Part shown: one piece after another, positions 19,708-31,621 of the stretch | Position numbering within the stretch: position 1 is the stretch's first letter | How the letters are laid out: each line of letters opens with the position of its first letter | Assembly: GCA_944472135.2 (NCBI GenBank) | Contig: OX235263.1 | Location: forward strand, 26,279,379 to 26,343,378 | Length of the DNA stretch: 64,000 nucleotides | From: Trichobilharzia regenti | Taxonomy: Eukaryota > Platyhelminthes > Trematoda > Strigeidida > Schistosomatidae | Direction of reading: 5' to 3' | Translations under genes and position numbers: made by a program | The notes under the pieces: model-generated | What the model saw: only the letters and a program-made list of their open reading frames with translations | What the model was told of the DNA's origin: nothing | The model's database searches: none

Positions 19708-20986
19708 GAAAATAGATATAGGCAGTTTTTTATTGGCTGTTGGCTAGCTGGCTTTTTATTGGTCTAAAATATAAATTAAAGCGCCAATCTCTTTATTTTT
19801 ACACGGAAATTTACAGTCAGTAAAATTTCGGGCTTACCTTACCATAATATAATGGCGTGTTAATTTTTTTGGTGTGAGTGTAGTGTGACAGTCACACGCT
19901 ATTTGGATGCATTGTTGATGTTTTAAGTATGTTGAGATGTATGAGAATGTCCAGAAAGTGAATATAAATCAACAATAATTTTGATGCATTTATTTTAAGT
20001 CCAAAGTAGGATGTATGCATTTTTTATTACTAGGCGAATATAATTTAACTACAATTTCTAAAAATTTAATGTGTCCTTGATTAGTACATATAGATAAATG
20101 TATGTATTAACTAATCTACTTTTTTAAGTCGTCAATTCAATGACATGTGGGATTTGTGCATACTAGGTCAGCATAAATCAAGTAAATTTCCCTTCAAACG
20201 GCTGAGAGCGACAGTTTAAAGCGTACCTTGGTTGATTATTTCGTGATGAAAGCAATTTGGAGTCAGTTATAAATTACACCGATCTGTGTCTTATTCATAC
20301 GTTTTTCACCTGAGGATTTCCGGTTCATAGCATATCCTGAATAACGGTGATTAATACGATTTATCACTTAGACCGCAGCACCACCAAGCTTAAAACAATT
20401 CTAAATTTATTCTAACTTATTCCTCGATAATGCCTTTTTATGGTAACTGAAGAACATATTTACCCACTATGTTCTGAAATGACATAGGTCGTGCTTAAAA
20501 AGACAGCTGCGTGCTGAATCAAAACTTTCCGCTAAGGAGTAACGCTAGTCCATGCTTAATATGTCCTGTGAGGGCTGGAACAAAGTTGATAAGCAGACCC
20601 AGTAGGTTCGATTTAGTGCCACTCATGCTGAAAAATCAGCGCACAGTTTCACTGTCAAACAATGGCAAAACAGTAAGGGAGTTTAATGTTACTATTACTA
20701 GCATAGTCTATGTTACTATGTTAGCATAGTATACGTTAATTAGCTCAATGATTGCAGGTTTACAATAATCTTTGACTACCAACATAATAACTGTGAACTT
20801 CAGGCTAAAAATAAGCTAAATAGTAGCACCCAGTGACAAAAACTGACCTACACACTGCAAAATGAGCAAAACATCCAGAAAAACCTTTAAAATTCAATGG
20901 AAAACGAGTTCACGAAAACATATAACTAGCCGGCGCAGGAACTCATCATGACCTAGAAACTGACTGTAGCCTCTTTCTTTATGATG
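19708..20986. other. 1,279 bp left-arm-specific segment
   Basis: Absent from the right arm, which reads straight from TTTTTTGATG to TGACTCGAC. The segment is bounded by a repeated TGATG (19,703-19,707 and 20,982-20,986). That fits either an insertion with a 5 bp duplication here or a microhomology deletion in the right arm. I find no terminal repeats, no convincing frame and no known element in it. Confidence 0.7.
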
Positions 20987-21373
20987 TGACTCGACAAAAT
21001 TAGATAGCGGCTATTCGAAGGCTTCGTTACTTTTTCGCGTGTTATTCCTCAATTCTTTTTTTTCACTGCATAGGCGACTTTTAATAGGTCTCTCATGGAT
21101 AGTAATAAATATTTAGTCCTATTCTTTCATAAAATATAACTTTTCCGGTTAAAGTTATCCGTCATAGATAGTGCCCACCTAAGTGCTACTGTCATAGCAT
21201 CTTTGCATTTACAGTATTTGTACGGGGTATCTTAATACTCTATTTCAATATTTTTATCCATATAAACTGTTAATTGCATACAGAACTAGACAGTTTAAGT
21301 CTTCAACACTCTAAAACAGACCTTATGGACACTGCTCATTCTCTTATATTTAAGAATTTTAACTTTGTTCTAA

Positions 21374-22153
21374 ATGCCAATGGTCCAAACTAAGCGTCTA
21401 ACTCCACTGTTTGCTCCAAATCCCAGTAAAAGACACAAACCAAACAGAATAAGTAGGCCTGCAGGAAGTGAGAGAACTACATCCGTTGATTTAACAACTA
21501 AATACATGTTTGCTGTAGTAGACACGTTAAGTCCGGACATTAAACTCCCCTCACTTGCTTCCGTAGTCAACAACATCATGGATGGTATACACAGTGATAC
21601 TACATGTAATGATCTAGGCCTCATAGACACCTGTAAAGCGTCTTGCGATATGAATCACACGGCAAACATTTTGACTCCTATCACTAATCCAGTTTTTTGT
21701 TCTACACCTAGTTGTGAAGATAAAATCGAAGAACTATTTTCTATCATTAGGGGGCTTGAAGCTAAGACATCAAAACTGGCACTACCTAGTGAAACTGGTA
21801 GTAGTAGTACTTCACCTAGGAAGTTACCACAAACTGCAAACCTGATAAACTACGTTGCAACTTAAGTATATCAACGTGTAGTGCGCGAGAAGAACATGAT
21901 TGTGTATAATATACCGGATAATGCGCAGATCAACAGGGTCAAAAGCACTCTTCTGAATGCATGCTCTATGAATAATGTCTCGTGGAGCTGCCATCGACTA
22001 AGAAAGTCTCAGAAATATAAATCTTGCCCACTTGTGTTGAAATTTGACTCGTCCTCTAATGCTGACATCTTTTACAGTAGGCAAACACTACTGAAAAATA
22101 CGCGTTACCATACGACTAAGTTAGCTGTGACAAAACGCCGATCCAAAGAATGA
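21374..22153 (+). pseudogene. LINE ORF1-like protein with one internal stop (left arm)
   Basis: One frame runs 21,374-22,153 with a single TAA at 21,863-21,865; after it the same frame continues VYQRVVREKNMIVYNIPDN. The REKNMIVYNIPDNA motif and the basic VSWSCHRLRKSQKYKSCPLVLKF region resemble the RRM-like part of CR1-type ORF1 proteins, preceded by a P/T-rich region and a short coiled-coil-like stretch (CEDKIEELFSIIRGLEAKTSKL). Mirror copy at 23,130-23,909 has the same stop, so the lesion predates the duplication. Confidence 0.65.
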
Positions 22154-22656
22154 CTTACATGACTGATTCTAAAACCGTGAATCCCAGCTCCTCTACAACA
22201 CCCCTGAGCACCCACAATTCTTTCGAGGTAGAGCAAAAGGGTGTGGACCTTTCTACACAAAGCACATCGTATTCGGAAACGAACTTGCGTGAAAAAATAA
22301 GGTCGAAAAATAGTTCAGTGTATAACCATAGACTAAGAAGGAAATCCACCGTAGATCTAGACTCCTCTGATAACGATCCGTGTACCCCGGTGACTAACTG
22401 CGGTACATCACACCCAGTATTCACCAATCCAAGTAGTCTCAATTCCAGAAAGTTGAAGAATGGGGCTGTCAGTTCGTCCAGAAAGACAATGCAGAATAAG
22501 AGACTAATGTCACACACTAATTCAGATGCTCACAGTTTGATAACACACCTCAGTCCAGAAACAAATATTCACAAAACCGACAGGTATAAAAACCGTAAAA
22601 CAGAACCCGAACCTCTCAGCTACCTATCCAAAAAAGTAAACCTCTCACCACTATGA
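22150..22656 (+). pseudogene. ORF1-downstream frame, serine/basic-rich (left arm and loop)
   Basis: Begins ATGACTTAC overlapping the preceding stop and reads for 168 codons, rich in S, T, K and R with no recognised domain. The last 38 codons (from 22,544) lie in the palindrome loop, so the right-arm mirror (22,729-23,133) ends early with a different tail. It could be a frameshifted continuation of the LINE ORF1. Confidence 0.4.
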
Positions 22657-22739
22657 ACCAAAAGATTGATACACTTAACCATAGGGCGTCGAACAGTTGT
22701 GACGTAAATGGAAACAATTCGAGTCAGCTTAGAGGCGTT
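22544..22739. other. 196 bp loop of the large inverted repeat
   Basis: Unpaired spacer between the arms. It continues the left-arm LINE frame, so the fold-back junction is at 22,739/22,740, where GGCGTT meets TTATCAAACTG. A junction with no filler suggests template switching or end joining at short homology. Confidence 0.9.
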
Positions 22740-25700
22740 TTATCAAACTGTGAGCATCTGAATTAGTGTGTGACATTAGTCTCTTATTCTGCATTGTCTT
22801 TCTGGACGAACTGACAGCCCCATTCTTCAACTTTCTGGAATTGAGACTACTTGGATTGGTGAATACTGGGTGTGATGTACCGCAGTTAGTCACCGGGGTA
22901 CACGGATCGTTATCAGAGGAGTCTAGATCTACGGTGGATTTCCTTCTTAGTCTATGGTTATACACTGAACTATTTTTCGACCTTATATTTTCACGCAAGT
23001 TCGTTTCCGAATACGATGTGCTTTGTGTAGAAAGGTCCACACCCTTTTGCTCTACCTCGAAAGAATTGTGGGTGCTCAGGGGTGTTGTAGAGGAGCTGGG
23101 ATTCACGGTTTTAGAATCAGTCATGTAAGTCATTCTTTGGATCGGCGTTTTGTCACAGCTAACTTAGTCGTATGGTAACGCGTATTTTTCAGTAGTGTTT
23201 GCCTACTGTAAAAGATGTCAGCATTAGAGGACGAGTCAAATTTCAACACAAGTGGGCAAGATTTATATTTCTGAGACTTTCTTAGTCGATGGCAGCTCCA
23301 CGAGACATTATTCATAGAGCATGCATTCAGAAGAGTGCTTTTGACCCTGTTGATCTGCGCATTATCCGGTATATTATACACAATCATGTTCTTCTCGCGC
23401 ACTACACGTTGATATACTTAAGTTGCAACGTAGTTTATCAGGTTTGCAGTTTGTGGTAACTTCCTAGGTGAAGTACTACTACTACCAGTTTCACTAGGTA
23501 GTGCCAGTTTTGATGTCTTAGCTTCAAGCCCCCTAATGATAGAAAATAGTTCTTCGATTTTATCTTCACAACTAGGTGTAGAACAAAAAACTGGATTAGT
23601 GATAGGAGTCAAAATGTTTGCCGTGTGATTCATATCGCAAGACGCTTTACAGGTGTCTATGAGGCCTAGATCATTACATGTAGTATCACTGTGTATACCA
23701 TCCATGATGTTGTTGACTACGGAAGCAAGTGAGGGGAGTTTAGTGTCCGGACTTAACGTGTCTACTACAGCAAACATGTATTTAGTTGTTAAATCAACGG
23801 ATGTAGTTCTCTCACTTCCTGCAGGCCTACTTATTCTGTTTGGTTTGTGTCTTTTACTGGGATTTGGAGCAAACAGTGGAGTTAGACGCTTAGTTTGGAC
23901 CATTGGCATTTAGAACAAAGTTAAAATTCTTAAATATAAGAGAATGAGCAGTGTCCATAAGGTCTGTTTTAGAGTGTTGAAGACTTAAACTGTCTAGTTC
24001 TGTATGCAATTAACAGTTTATATGGATAAAAATATTGAAATAGAGTATTAAGATACCCCGTACAAATACTGTAAATGCAAAGATGCTATGACAGTAGCAC
24101 TTAGGTGGGCACTATCTATGACGGATAACTTTAACCGGAAAAGTTATATTTTATGAAAGAATAGGACTAAATATTTATTACTATCCATGAGAGACCTATT
24201 AAAAGTCGCCTATGCAGTGAAAAAAAAGAATTGAGGAATAACACGCGAAAAAGTAACGAAGCCTTCGAATAGCCGCTATCTAATTTTGTCGAGTCACATC
24301 AAAAAACCATCATAAAAGTGGTATTACGGGATCACTGATGACAGCTGTTGTTTTAGTGACAGGGAAGTCATATAGAAAATTTTTAAATAACGACAGTGAT
24401 GTTATTAACTAATATTGTCAGTTAATTGAGGAAGTGTCACCATAGACTACGAATGGAAGATAATAACACAGACGATTATTTCACCAACAAAATAAGATTA
24501 CCAGGACCCATTGATTTCCCTCATCTAGTTTCCTTAGGCAGTTGAGCACTATGACTTGGTCAACGACAATGGAGTCTGTTCTGTATTACTCGGATGTGGC
24601 CAGAGCTGTTGTTATGGTCTGTGAAATTCAAAATGGGTCGACGTAAAGGAACGTTGATTTTTCTAAAGCCAGTAAAGGACATCTATACTAGATTATAGAT
24701 GCGGTTAAAGAGCATTGTTCAGTTTATGGTATTGCTATGCACACGAATTGTGTTCATTATGAGGAATTAGTCTAGTAGGTTCCATTGTTGTTAATGCACT
24801 ATCTGATATACCACTCCCACTGACACTGTATATCTAATGTCCATGCTCCAACGTTTTGATCACCAATAATAAGGATATACTTGTCTTGAAACTTCCGTTT
24901 ACACTGAGCATGGTATCAAGATTGAACGTCTGGACTACATGATGTGACATTGTTGTCCTCATTGACGCAATAGATCTGTGTATTTGACGACACTTTAGGT
25001 ATATCTCTATGCCATTACCGCGGTGCGCACCTTCGTGGAGTTAAAATCCGATGCACCTTATGTTTGATGGCTTTGGCTTCCTGAATATGCAGATGTGATA
25101 TCTGCAGGACTCACAGAACTATGTTCACGAGGCATTAATTAGATTTTAGAATGCTCTCTCAGTTACATATTTGCAATGCTTTTGTTAAAGTGAACGTATT
25201 CGGCGTGGAGTTACATGGATGGACTGCAAGTGATTTCGATGAGAGAACAACGCCTCCAAATTACGGATGTCCCAGAGTTTGTCTTGAAATTTGTTCACAA
25301 TCCTCAAATACTGTTAATATTTGAGGACTGTTTATGCCTACGGCGTCAATGTCGACATCAGCCATGGACTGCAAATCATCCAATTGGCGTGGAAATTTTA
25401 CTTGGTAGTATTAATTAATACAATCAATGTTTCCACTTTGTATACCGAAATACAGAATTATCCTTCATAACTTCCTATTGTACTAGTCCTTACATATGCT
25501 CTATTGTCTCAGGTTTATGGTGGTTGTCGAATATGAAATCAGAGAAAGCGTCAATCGGTCAAACCAACGCTGACACCTTCCGTCAGAATTTTCTTCTGTA
25601 AGTTAATGAAATATCTAACATGCTAGTAATTTCCACTTCTTCTGGACTACTTCAAAACATCGCTACACTATAGGCTACTATAACGTGCGAGATCGGATCA

Positions 25701-26661
25701 ATGCATGTCAAGCTTTTTTAGGGTGATGGAGACTTGCAGTAGTATTATGAGTGTTACTTCAGTCATTTGTAGGATTTTGCTTCTGTTTCCATGCAATAGT
25801 ACATTGTTAAACTGAGTAGGACCTAACAAGTCGAATAGGGATTCCGTACTTTTTGACCAACCAGAGTTGCCTTACTTAGCCAGTTGCATATGGGCACAGT
25901 ACTAGATGTCAAACGGCTGATACCTGACGTCGTACGAGTAAGCATAACAAATTAGAGTCAATACACGCTTCATTAATCTGTCAATTTGTAGTGGAATCGT
26001 CAGATATAAACTGTTCATTTGGTAATGTGGTGAGGAACAATTTTCGTTTCTGTCTAACGTTCGGCTGATATTAATCAATATCTAATGTCTTTGTGATCAA
26101 TAACTGCAATATTTGCATGTCTATCTTGTGGATATTAAATTACTTAACACTTTATGCATCTAATTGGAAAGAACAAAGTTTAATGACGCCACTTTTTCCT
26201 GCTTGACATGTCCTCCTTGCTTTATCCATGCTAGTAGCCTGTTTTACAGGACTCACCACACAGCTTATCAGCATTAAATGTACACCACACATAGGGATAA
26301 TGTCTATGGGCTAAGTGTGCATACTAAAGTAAACGCTCGTAGTGTAAATTCATCATTTATGAGGCTACCTAGTAAAGTATGTAAGAACTACGATTCGACC
26401 AGTTATACAACGTTCAGTATGTTTAGACATACTAGACGTACGCTGCTTAGTTCAGTGATGCATTGTCTAAAGGCACGTAGTTATCCTAAAATAGAAGTAA
26501 TCTCCTGTAGCTGCCACCTTAATGGGAAACTTAAAGTTGTCATTGAATTACAAAGTAGAAGTGGACGTCCAGAGGACCTTCTTGGTAAGGGGATTGTCTT
26601 CTAGTCAAAGAAAGTAAATATATCCACGTCACCACGGATGCGTTTAGATGTATTAATGCTA
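22740..26661. repeat. Right arm of large inverted repeat
   Basis: 3,922 bp, reverse complement of left-arm sequence without the three extra segments. It holds mirrored copies of the ORF1 relic (23,130-23,909, minus) and of the unrecognised 67- and 108-codon frames (25,215-25,418 and 26,278-26,604, plus), each with one residue difference from its partner. The 21 bp filler in place of the CR1 piece is at about 24,436-24,456. Confidence 0.95.
23130..23909 (-). pseudogene. LINE ORF1-like relic (right arm)
   Basis: Mirror of 21,374-22,153 with the same in-frame stop and a single residue change (T for I in LSPDIKL). The continuing frame 22,729-23,133 mirrors 22,150-22,543 and then runs off into SLIKRL. 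Confidence 0.65.
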
Positions 26662-27539
26662 TTACCACAACACCCCGACTGATTTACTTTTCTTGGTTGG
26701 CTGGACGCATGCATCATGTTGTTTGAAATTCCGGTCGATAGATTTTTTTGTCAATAATTTTCAATAAAAGTGTGTTGTATGTTTTTTGGATTGATAGGAA
26801 TTCTCATTTCTTGGCTAGTTATTGTTTGTCTCCGCGTCATGTGATCTGTTTGTGACACATTAAGCATATCGGTTGTAATGATTAGCGTTTAATGCCGAAT
26901 GAGGTAAACATCGCTATAATGAGGAAGATGGGGTAGTTGGAGGTTGATGTCATCTACACAAATGGTTTACTTCTTGTAGAAGCTGCAGCTTTTGACATAG
27001 TATCATTCAATGAAGACCACGTCCAAATGTGGCTATTTTCGTGTGAAAAACAGTACTATTTGACAAAAGAATGCTATCAGTACATGAGAATCACCTATAA
27101 ATGCTTACAGAACCCTCTGTGGGAAGAGAAGTTATCATGTAGATGTGTCTTTCACTGTATGTGTGTTTGGATAGGAATTAAGGTAAGTTGATAGGTTATC
27201 TCTAAGTTGATTCAATATATATTTACACTGATTGGCGCAGTTTAATATGGATTATGTGAATTCAATGTATAAAAGATATCTCTATTAATATTGTGCCATT
27301 GTGTGCTTAGCTGACTGCTAGGCTAACAAATGTAGGTGGTTCTCGTGGTTGTTGCAAGCGCAGTGCATTTGAGAAGGCAATAACTCGTTTATTTTTCCTC
27401 ATTGTCTCACTTCGTGCAATTATTCAGTGTATAGTAATAGTATACACATGGTTTGTGTTGATTACAAGAATTGAATCTAGTTAGCTCTATTATTATTAGT
27501 CTACGGTCTGTTATATCATTTCCACTTACACTTTAAACT
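26662..27539. other. No confident gene; one possible exon
   Basis: The plus frame 26,937-27,182 (GLLLVEAAAFDIVSFNEDHVQMWLF...CVWIGIK) ends at a good donor-like AAG/GTAAGTTG at 27,182. It begins without an ATG or a clear acceptor. I cannot identify it, and it may be repeat-derived. Confidence 0.25.
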
Positions 27540-28765
27540 TAATACTGCGATGTTTCTGATCACCGATAGTGGAGATGAATTTCTTCTGAAATTTCGATTT
27601 ACATGAAGCAGTACAGATGCAGTGTCACGACTGACTATCTAGGTTGCATTATGTGTTATTTTTATCCTCATCAACACAATAGGCCTGCGTATCTTACAAT
27701 ATTTTAAGTGTTTCTTTATGCTGTTAACACTGCATAGCCGTTTAGAGTTCAGACATGTTCAGCTTATATTTGATGGCTATAGTTTACTAAATATGATAAT
27801 GTAATTTCTGTAGGACTTAGAAAACTATTCTCACTAGACATTACTGAGATTGTGGATCAGTTTCTAAGTTACATGTTTGCAATACTTCATTTAACGTAAA
27901 CGCATTTAGTGTGAAATCCATGAGAGAATGACGTCTCAACAATATGGGTGTTTCAGAGTTTATCTTGAGGTTTGCGTGTAATCCTCTAATGCTGGACAAC
28001 TTATGAGATCTATTTATGCATACGGCACGAATATAAAGACCAGATGTGGATTACAAATACCTTTAATTGTATGAGAACTTTACTTAGTATTAATAGAATC
28101 AGTGTATACTAATATATAAAATTATCTTTCATAACTTCATGTTGTGCTTCATATTTCAGGTATATGGAGGTTGTGGAATGTGAAATCAATGGAAATGTCA
28201 ATCTGTAAAACTAACGTCAATATCCTTCATCAAAATTTTCTTTTGTAAACTAAGAAAATGTTTAATATACTCTTCATTTCTACTTCTTCTGAACTTCTTC
28301 ATTGCGTCGCTATACTATGAGCTTTCGTAGTATGTGAATTCTGATTAATGCATGTTAAGCTTAGTTAGTGTAATGGAGATTCACTATAGTATAATGAGAC
28401 TGTTACTTTAATCATTCATATGGTTTGGCGTTTGTTTCTATACAATAGCACATTGTAGGAACCAAGTAGAATTTAGCAAGTTGAATAATAAATTCGCAAT
28501 GTTCGTTACGCTAAAGTCGCCTTATTTAGCCAGTCGCAAGTCTGTATACTGCTAAACGCGAAGTATGTAGTACAAGTAAATTAAGCTTGACAGCTGCTTC
28601 AGTAATAAGTTAATATGCAGTGGCATCATCAAATAGACTGTCTACCTGGCAATGAGCTAAGAAACAATTTTTATTTATTTCTGATATGCCGTTGAATCAT
28701 GTGATACTATCTAGTATCTATCATTTCTATGATCAACAACTGCAGTGTTTGAATATCTACTTTGT
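27540..28765 (+). repeat. Old diverged copy of the palindrome-arm repeat
   Basis: Aligns along its whole length with right-arm sequence 24,838-26,135 in the same orientation. Anchors include TGTTTCTGATCACC, TTTGATGGCT, TTCATCAAAATTTTCTTTTGTAA, TTCTACTTCTTCTGAACT and TTAGCCAGTCGCA. Identity is roughly 70-75%, so this copy separated long before the palindrome formed. Confidence 0.75.
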
Positions 28766-29021
28766 TAAGTATGCTGATGATCTGACTATTTCAGTGTCTG
28801 TCAACTTCCAGCTAGACTGTACTAAAATGAACAGCTTCCTATCAAGAATTAGCAAATGGTCTTCGTCTAACGGCCTTAAAATAAATCCTTCCAAATGTCA
28901 GACATTGGATTTCAGTTTTAGATGTAAAAGAAAGTTAAATGAAACAGTTAGTTCCTATGACCGTTGCAAAATTGATGACAGTGATATGGAAATCGAATCA
29001 GATGTTAAATATTTTGGATGA
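28686..29021 (+). pseudogene. CR1-type LINE reverse transcriptase fragment
   Basis: The frame reads LQCLNIYFVKYADDLTISV, the catalytic Y-A-D-D motif of LINE reverse transcriptases, then MNSFLSRISKWSSSNGLKINPSKCQTLDFSF, the following palm/thumb helix and strand, and ends near DVKYFG, where G would be followed by V or I. No N-terminal RT motifs remain. Upstream it merges with the dispersed arm repeat, suggesting that repeat is part of the same LINE family or a fused remnant. Confidence 0.75.
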
Positions 29022-30248
29022 ATTCTTTTAACTGTTCATTCACAATATGTATCAATTCACTTTTTTCTTTGATCTTGTATTTTGTCATTAGTCACTCATT
29101 ATTTCCAAGCAAAATATTGACTACATCTCCCTCACTTGTCCAATTCTAGTGTAAATAGTCAGGCTTTTAACACTGAATAATTTGTCTACTCACATCATCC
29201 TCGGAAGTGTGTTGTCTAAACTTTCTATCTATGACTACAAGTCACCGTGAAAAGTGTGTTCAAGTATTTTGTCACTTCTAATCTGATTTAGTTGAGTATG
29301 TCCGCAGTTTAAAAGAATCCAGAAAACTAAGCGAATTCGTATTATCCTGCAAATATGTTCGTTATTTCTCTGTTCAAACCAACAATGAGAAATGGTTGTA
29401 AGATAGGACTAAGTTATAATGCGAGGAAAACTACAGTCACAGGTGAATTTTCCCGTCACGTCACCTCCAATATAACTATAACATTCTACACACACCGCCA
29501 TTATTGAACATTGTAGGGAGAAGTCAAAGTGATGTCAAAATATCATTATTATTGTTATTGTTAGTATTATTTTTACAATTATCACTACTACTACTGCTAT
29601 TATTATTACGACTACATATCACTAGTAAAGTCTAATCAAGTGAAAGAGAAAAGAAGAAGCACGTTGTCTTCAAATGATTCGTGAAGACAGTCGAATACAT
29701 AGACATGGATTACGGTAGTAAATATCCTGTCAGTGAGTGGTATTCATTCTTCAGGACAGAAGAAATAATTCAAAAAGGATGAATGAATGAATAGTTTAAA
29801 CAAAACCGAGGACGATACTGAAGGAATGAAAAACGCTTCATAAAGTGAATCAACCACTAATTTTCGACATTTTCAGTCCCAAATGACTGAATTACTCGAA
29901 TCAATTGTACTCCAGTTGATACGCTGGATCATACATGTCCTTCATGCATTCAAACGTGGGCAAGACGTGTACTAAGCACCTCACTTAAAAGCATCATATC
30001 AGTTAACTGCCACAACAATCAGTCAGAAGGTAGCGGAAGCTTCCCATCTAACTATAATACCGATTCTCGAAATTTTCACTACACAATGTTTAGTTATTCA
30101 TTAGATATGAACATCTCACCTACTTGTCTCTAAACACCAACACAACATTATTCAATAGGACATGAGATGTGTTGAAAGAGACTACACGATAAGTAGACTG
30201 ATCTTCGTCAAAGGGATTGTGTGAATTGAATTTGGCACATAAACTCAC
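29022..30248. other. No gene recognised
   Basis: AT-rich sequence with short ATT/ACT repeats around 29,548-29,610. I see no repeat family and no coding frame. Confidence 0.4.
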
Positions 30249-30289
30249 CCTCATACTCGTCCTAACTTTCTCATAGATTGATCTGGTTT
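30249..30289 (-). other. Possible exon (41 nt), minus strand
   Basis: Minus strand: acceptor TCTTCTCTTTATAG, then 41 nt ending ATGAGG, then donor GTGAGTTT. In the phase left by the 69 nt candidate at 30,535-30,603 it stays open (TRSIYEKVRTSMR). A nearer acceptor would give 34 nt. Weak support without transcripts. Confidence 0.2.
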
Positions 30290-30534
30290 CTATAAAGAGA
30301 AGATGGAGTTTGTAGTCAAAAAAGGTTCACTTGATATGTATACTTAAACAGGCGCATGTGAGAAAACAGATAAAATGTTGTAAGTTCATCGTTTTTAATC
30401 ATCGAGACAAGTATCCGCATAGTACTCGAAAAATCTGAGTGTGAGATGCTAACTCACCTCCGACTCAACCTTTACGACATACTAGACTGTTGAAAGCACC
30501 TTGCAAAATACTCGACTTCAAATTTTCAACTTAC

Positions 30535-30603
30535 CATAAGCTATCACTGATAGGTGTGTGACATAGCTGACGTTTGTTACCCACTGAGTCAGTTCATTTA
30601 TTT
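30535..30603 (-). other. Candidate exon (69 nt), minus strand
   Basis: Minus strand: acceptor GCATTCTTTTCCAG, 69 nt, donor GTAAGTTG. It is open only in phase 1 (two leading bases, then INELTQWVTNVSYVTHLSVIAY plus one base) and is symmetric, so skipping or inclusion keeps frame. The splice sites are the best in this region. The protein family is not recognised. Confidence 0.35.
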
Positions 30604-30839
30604 CTGGAAAAGAATGCAAAGTGCAAGCACATCATGGATAGGCACGATGGTTTGTGGACAGATGAGGACGAAAAGAAGTATTGCTTATTCAGAAGACTAG
30701 AATATTGAGCGAGGCAGTGTTCACTTCTCAATTAAACCTCACTCAGCAGACTGAATACATATATACATATACATATCACAGCTTTCCCAGTAACCAGTAG
30801 ACGGTTTTCAATATCTGGTATCGTTACCTACATATTGAA

Positions 30840-31195
30840 GATCAATCAAATGGTCAGAGAAAATTAGCGACAAGAAACTCGAGGAACAAACCAACCACCC
30901 AGGAACCTACTGATCAAGAAATACGCTGGACGAAATGGAGATGCATCAGATACACGCTGAGGAAGCCATCGGTTGACATCGCTCACCAGGCCATCTCTCG
31001 GACAGGACATGAGTGGACATCGACGAGTAGGGTGTGTCCCTGAGAGTAGTGACATTAAGGAGGTCATGTTGGGGTTGATGAGAGCCCACAAGCAATCTTG
31101 AGGTCAGCTGAATAGGACCGCGAAGAATTGGACGAAGCGGAGATGTGCTGCTGAAGCCCTCCCTAAGTCCCAATTGAAACTCAATGGAACAATAA
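30840..31195 (+). pseudogene. RTE-type LINE 3' relic
   Basis: Plus-strand sequence follows the RTE C-terminal order: a degraded LWEQTNQ-type segment, then TLRKPSVDIAHQAIS, the AAGAATTGGACGAAGCGG region and the GCTGAAGCCCTCCC tail near 31,150. Frames are broken throughout. If the surrounding candidate exons are real, this lies in an intron on the opposite strand. Confidence 0.6.
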
Positions 31196-31609
31196 TATTA
31201 TCGGTAATACAATCCTAGAAATACAGTCAGTGGAAATTGCTCTAGAAGAAGAATCATCAGGTTATTTGTAAGTAAGTATACTTTCTCTTCGTAGTGAGTA
31301 GCTTCATCGTTTACGATAAACGTATTATGACAGTCACTGTCAATTGTTATTTAGCCGAATAATTTGACAAACATCTGTCTGTGAAATAGGAAGGGTAAAA
31401 GTTGTGGAACATTCTTCCACAAAGCAATGACATGTTTCGAATTACCTTCAGTGCGACTAACCGACAGAAGACTATCACATTCACTTAAATCCGGCTGTTG
31501 TCCGATACCTATTCAAGAAGAAAGGATAGTATTGACAGTATTTCGTCGGCTACAATGAACATGGTGTGTTCAGTATTACTGATCACCAGTATTCTGTGAT
31601 TTGACTTAC

Positions 31610-31621
31610 GGCTTGGACCGG
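31610..31621 (-). other. Candidate micro-exon (12 nt), minus strand
   Basis: Minus strand: acceptor GACGTCTGTGTATTTCAG, the 12 nt CCGGTCCAAGCC, donor GTAAGTCAAA. In phase 1 it adds G-P-S. Schistosome micro-exon genes use symmetric exons of this size, but a 12 nt segment between good splice sites can also arise by chance. Confidence 0.25.

Larger units (their letters stand above)
12851..22543. repeat. Left arm of large inverted repeat (with insertions)
   Basis: The reverse complement of the right arm (22,740-26,661) is found here, interrupted by three extra segments: the LTR element 13,812-17,715, a CR1 piece 18,967-19,570 and 19,708-20,986. Mirror coordinates sum to 45,283 between 20,987 and 22,543, to 43,421 around 18,003-18,206, and to 39,512 around 12,908-13,234. 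The steps are 1,862 and 3,909, which equal the extra segments exactly. Identity looks like 98-99%. Mirrored frames of 67 and 108 codons (18,003-18,206 and 12,908-13,234, minus) are not recognised and probably not genes. Confidence 0.95.

Noticed and set aside
30440..30485. Another minus-strand exon (donor GTGAGTTAGC)
   Set aside because: The 29 nt between the splice-like sites has stops in all three phases.
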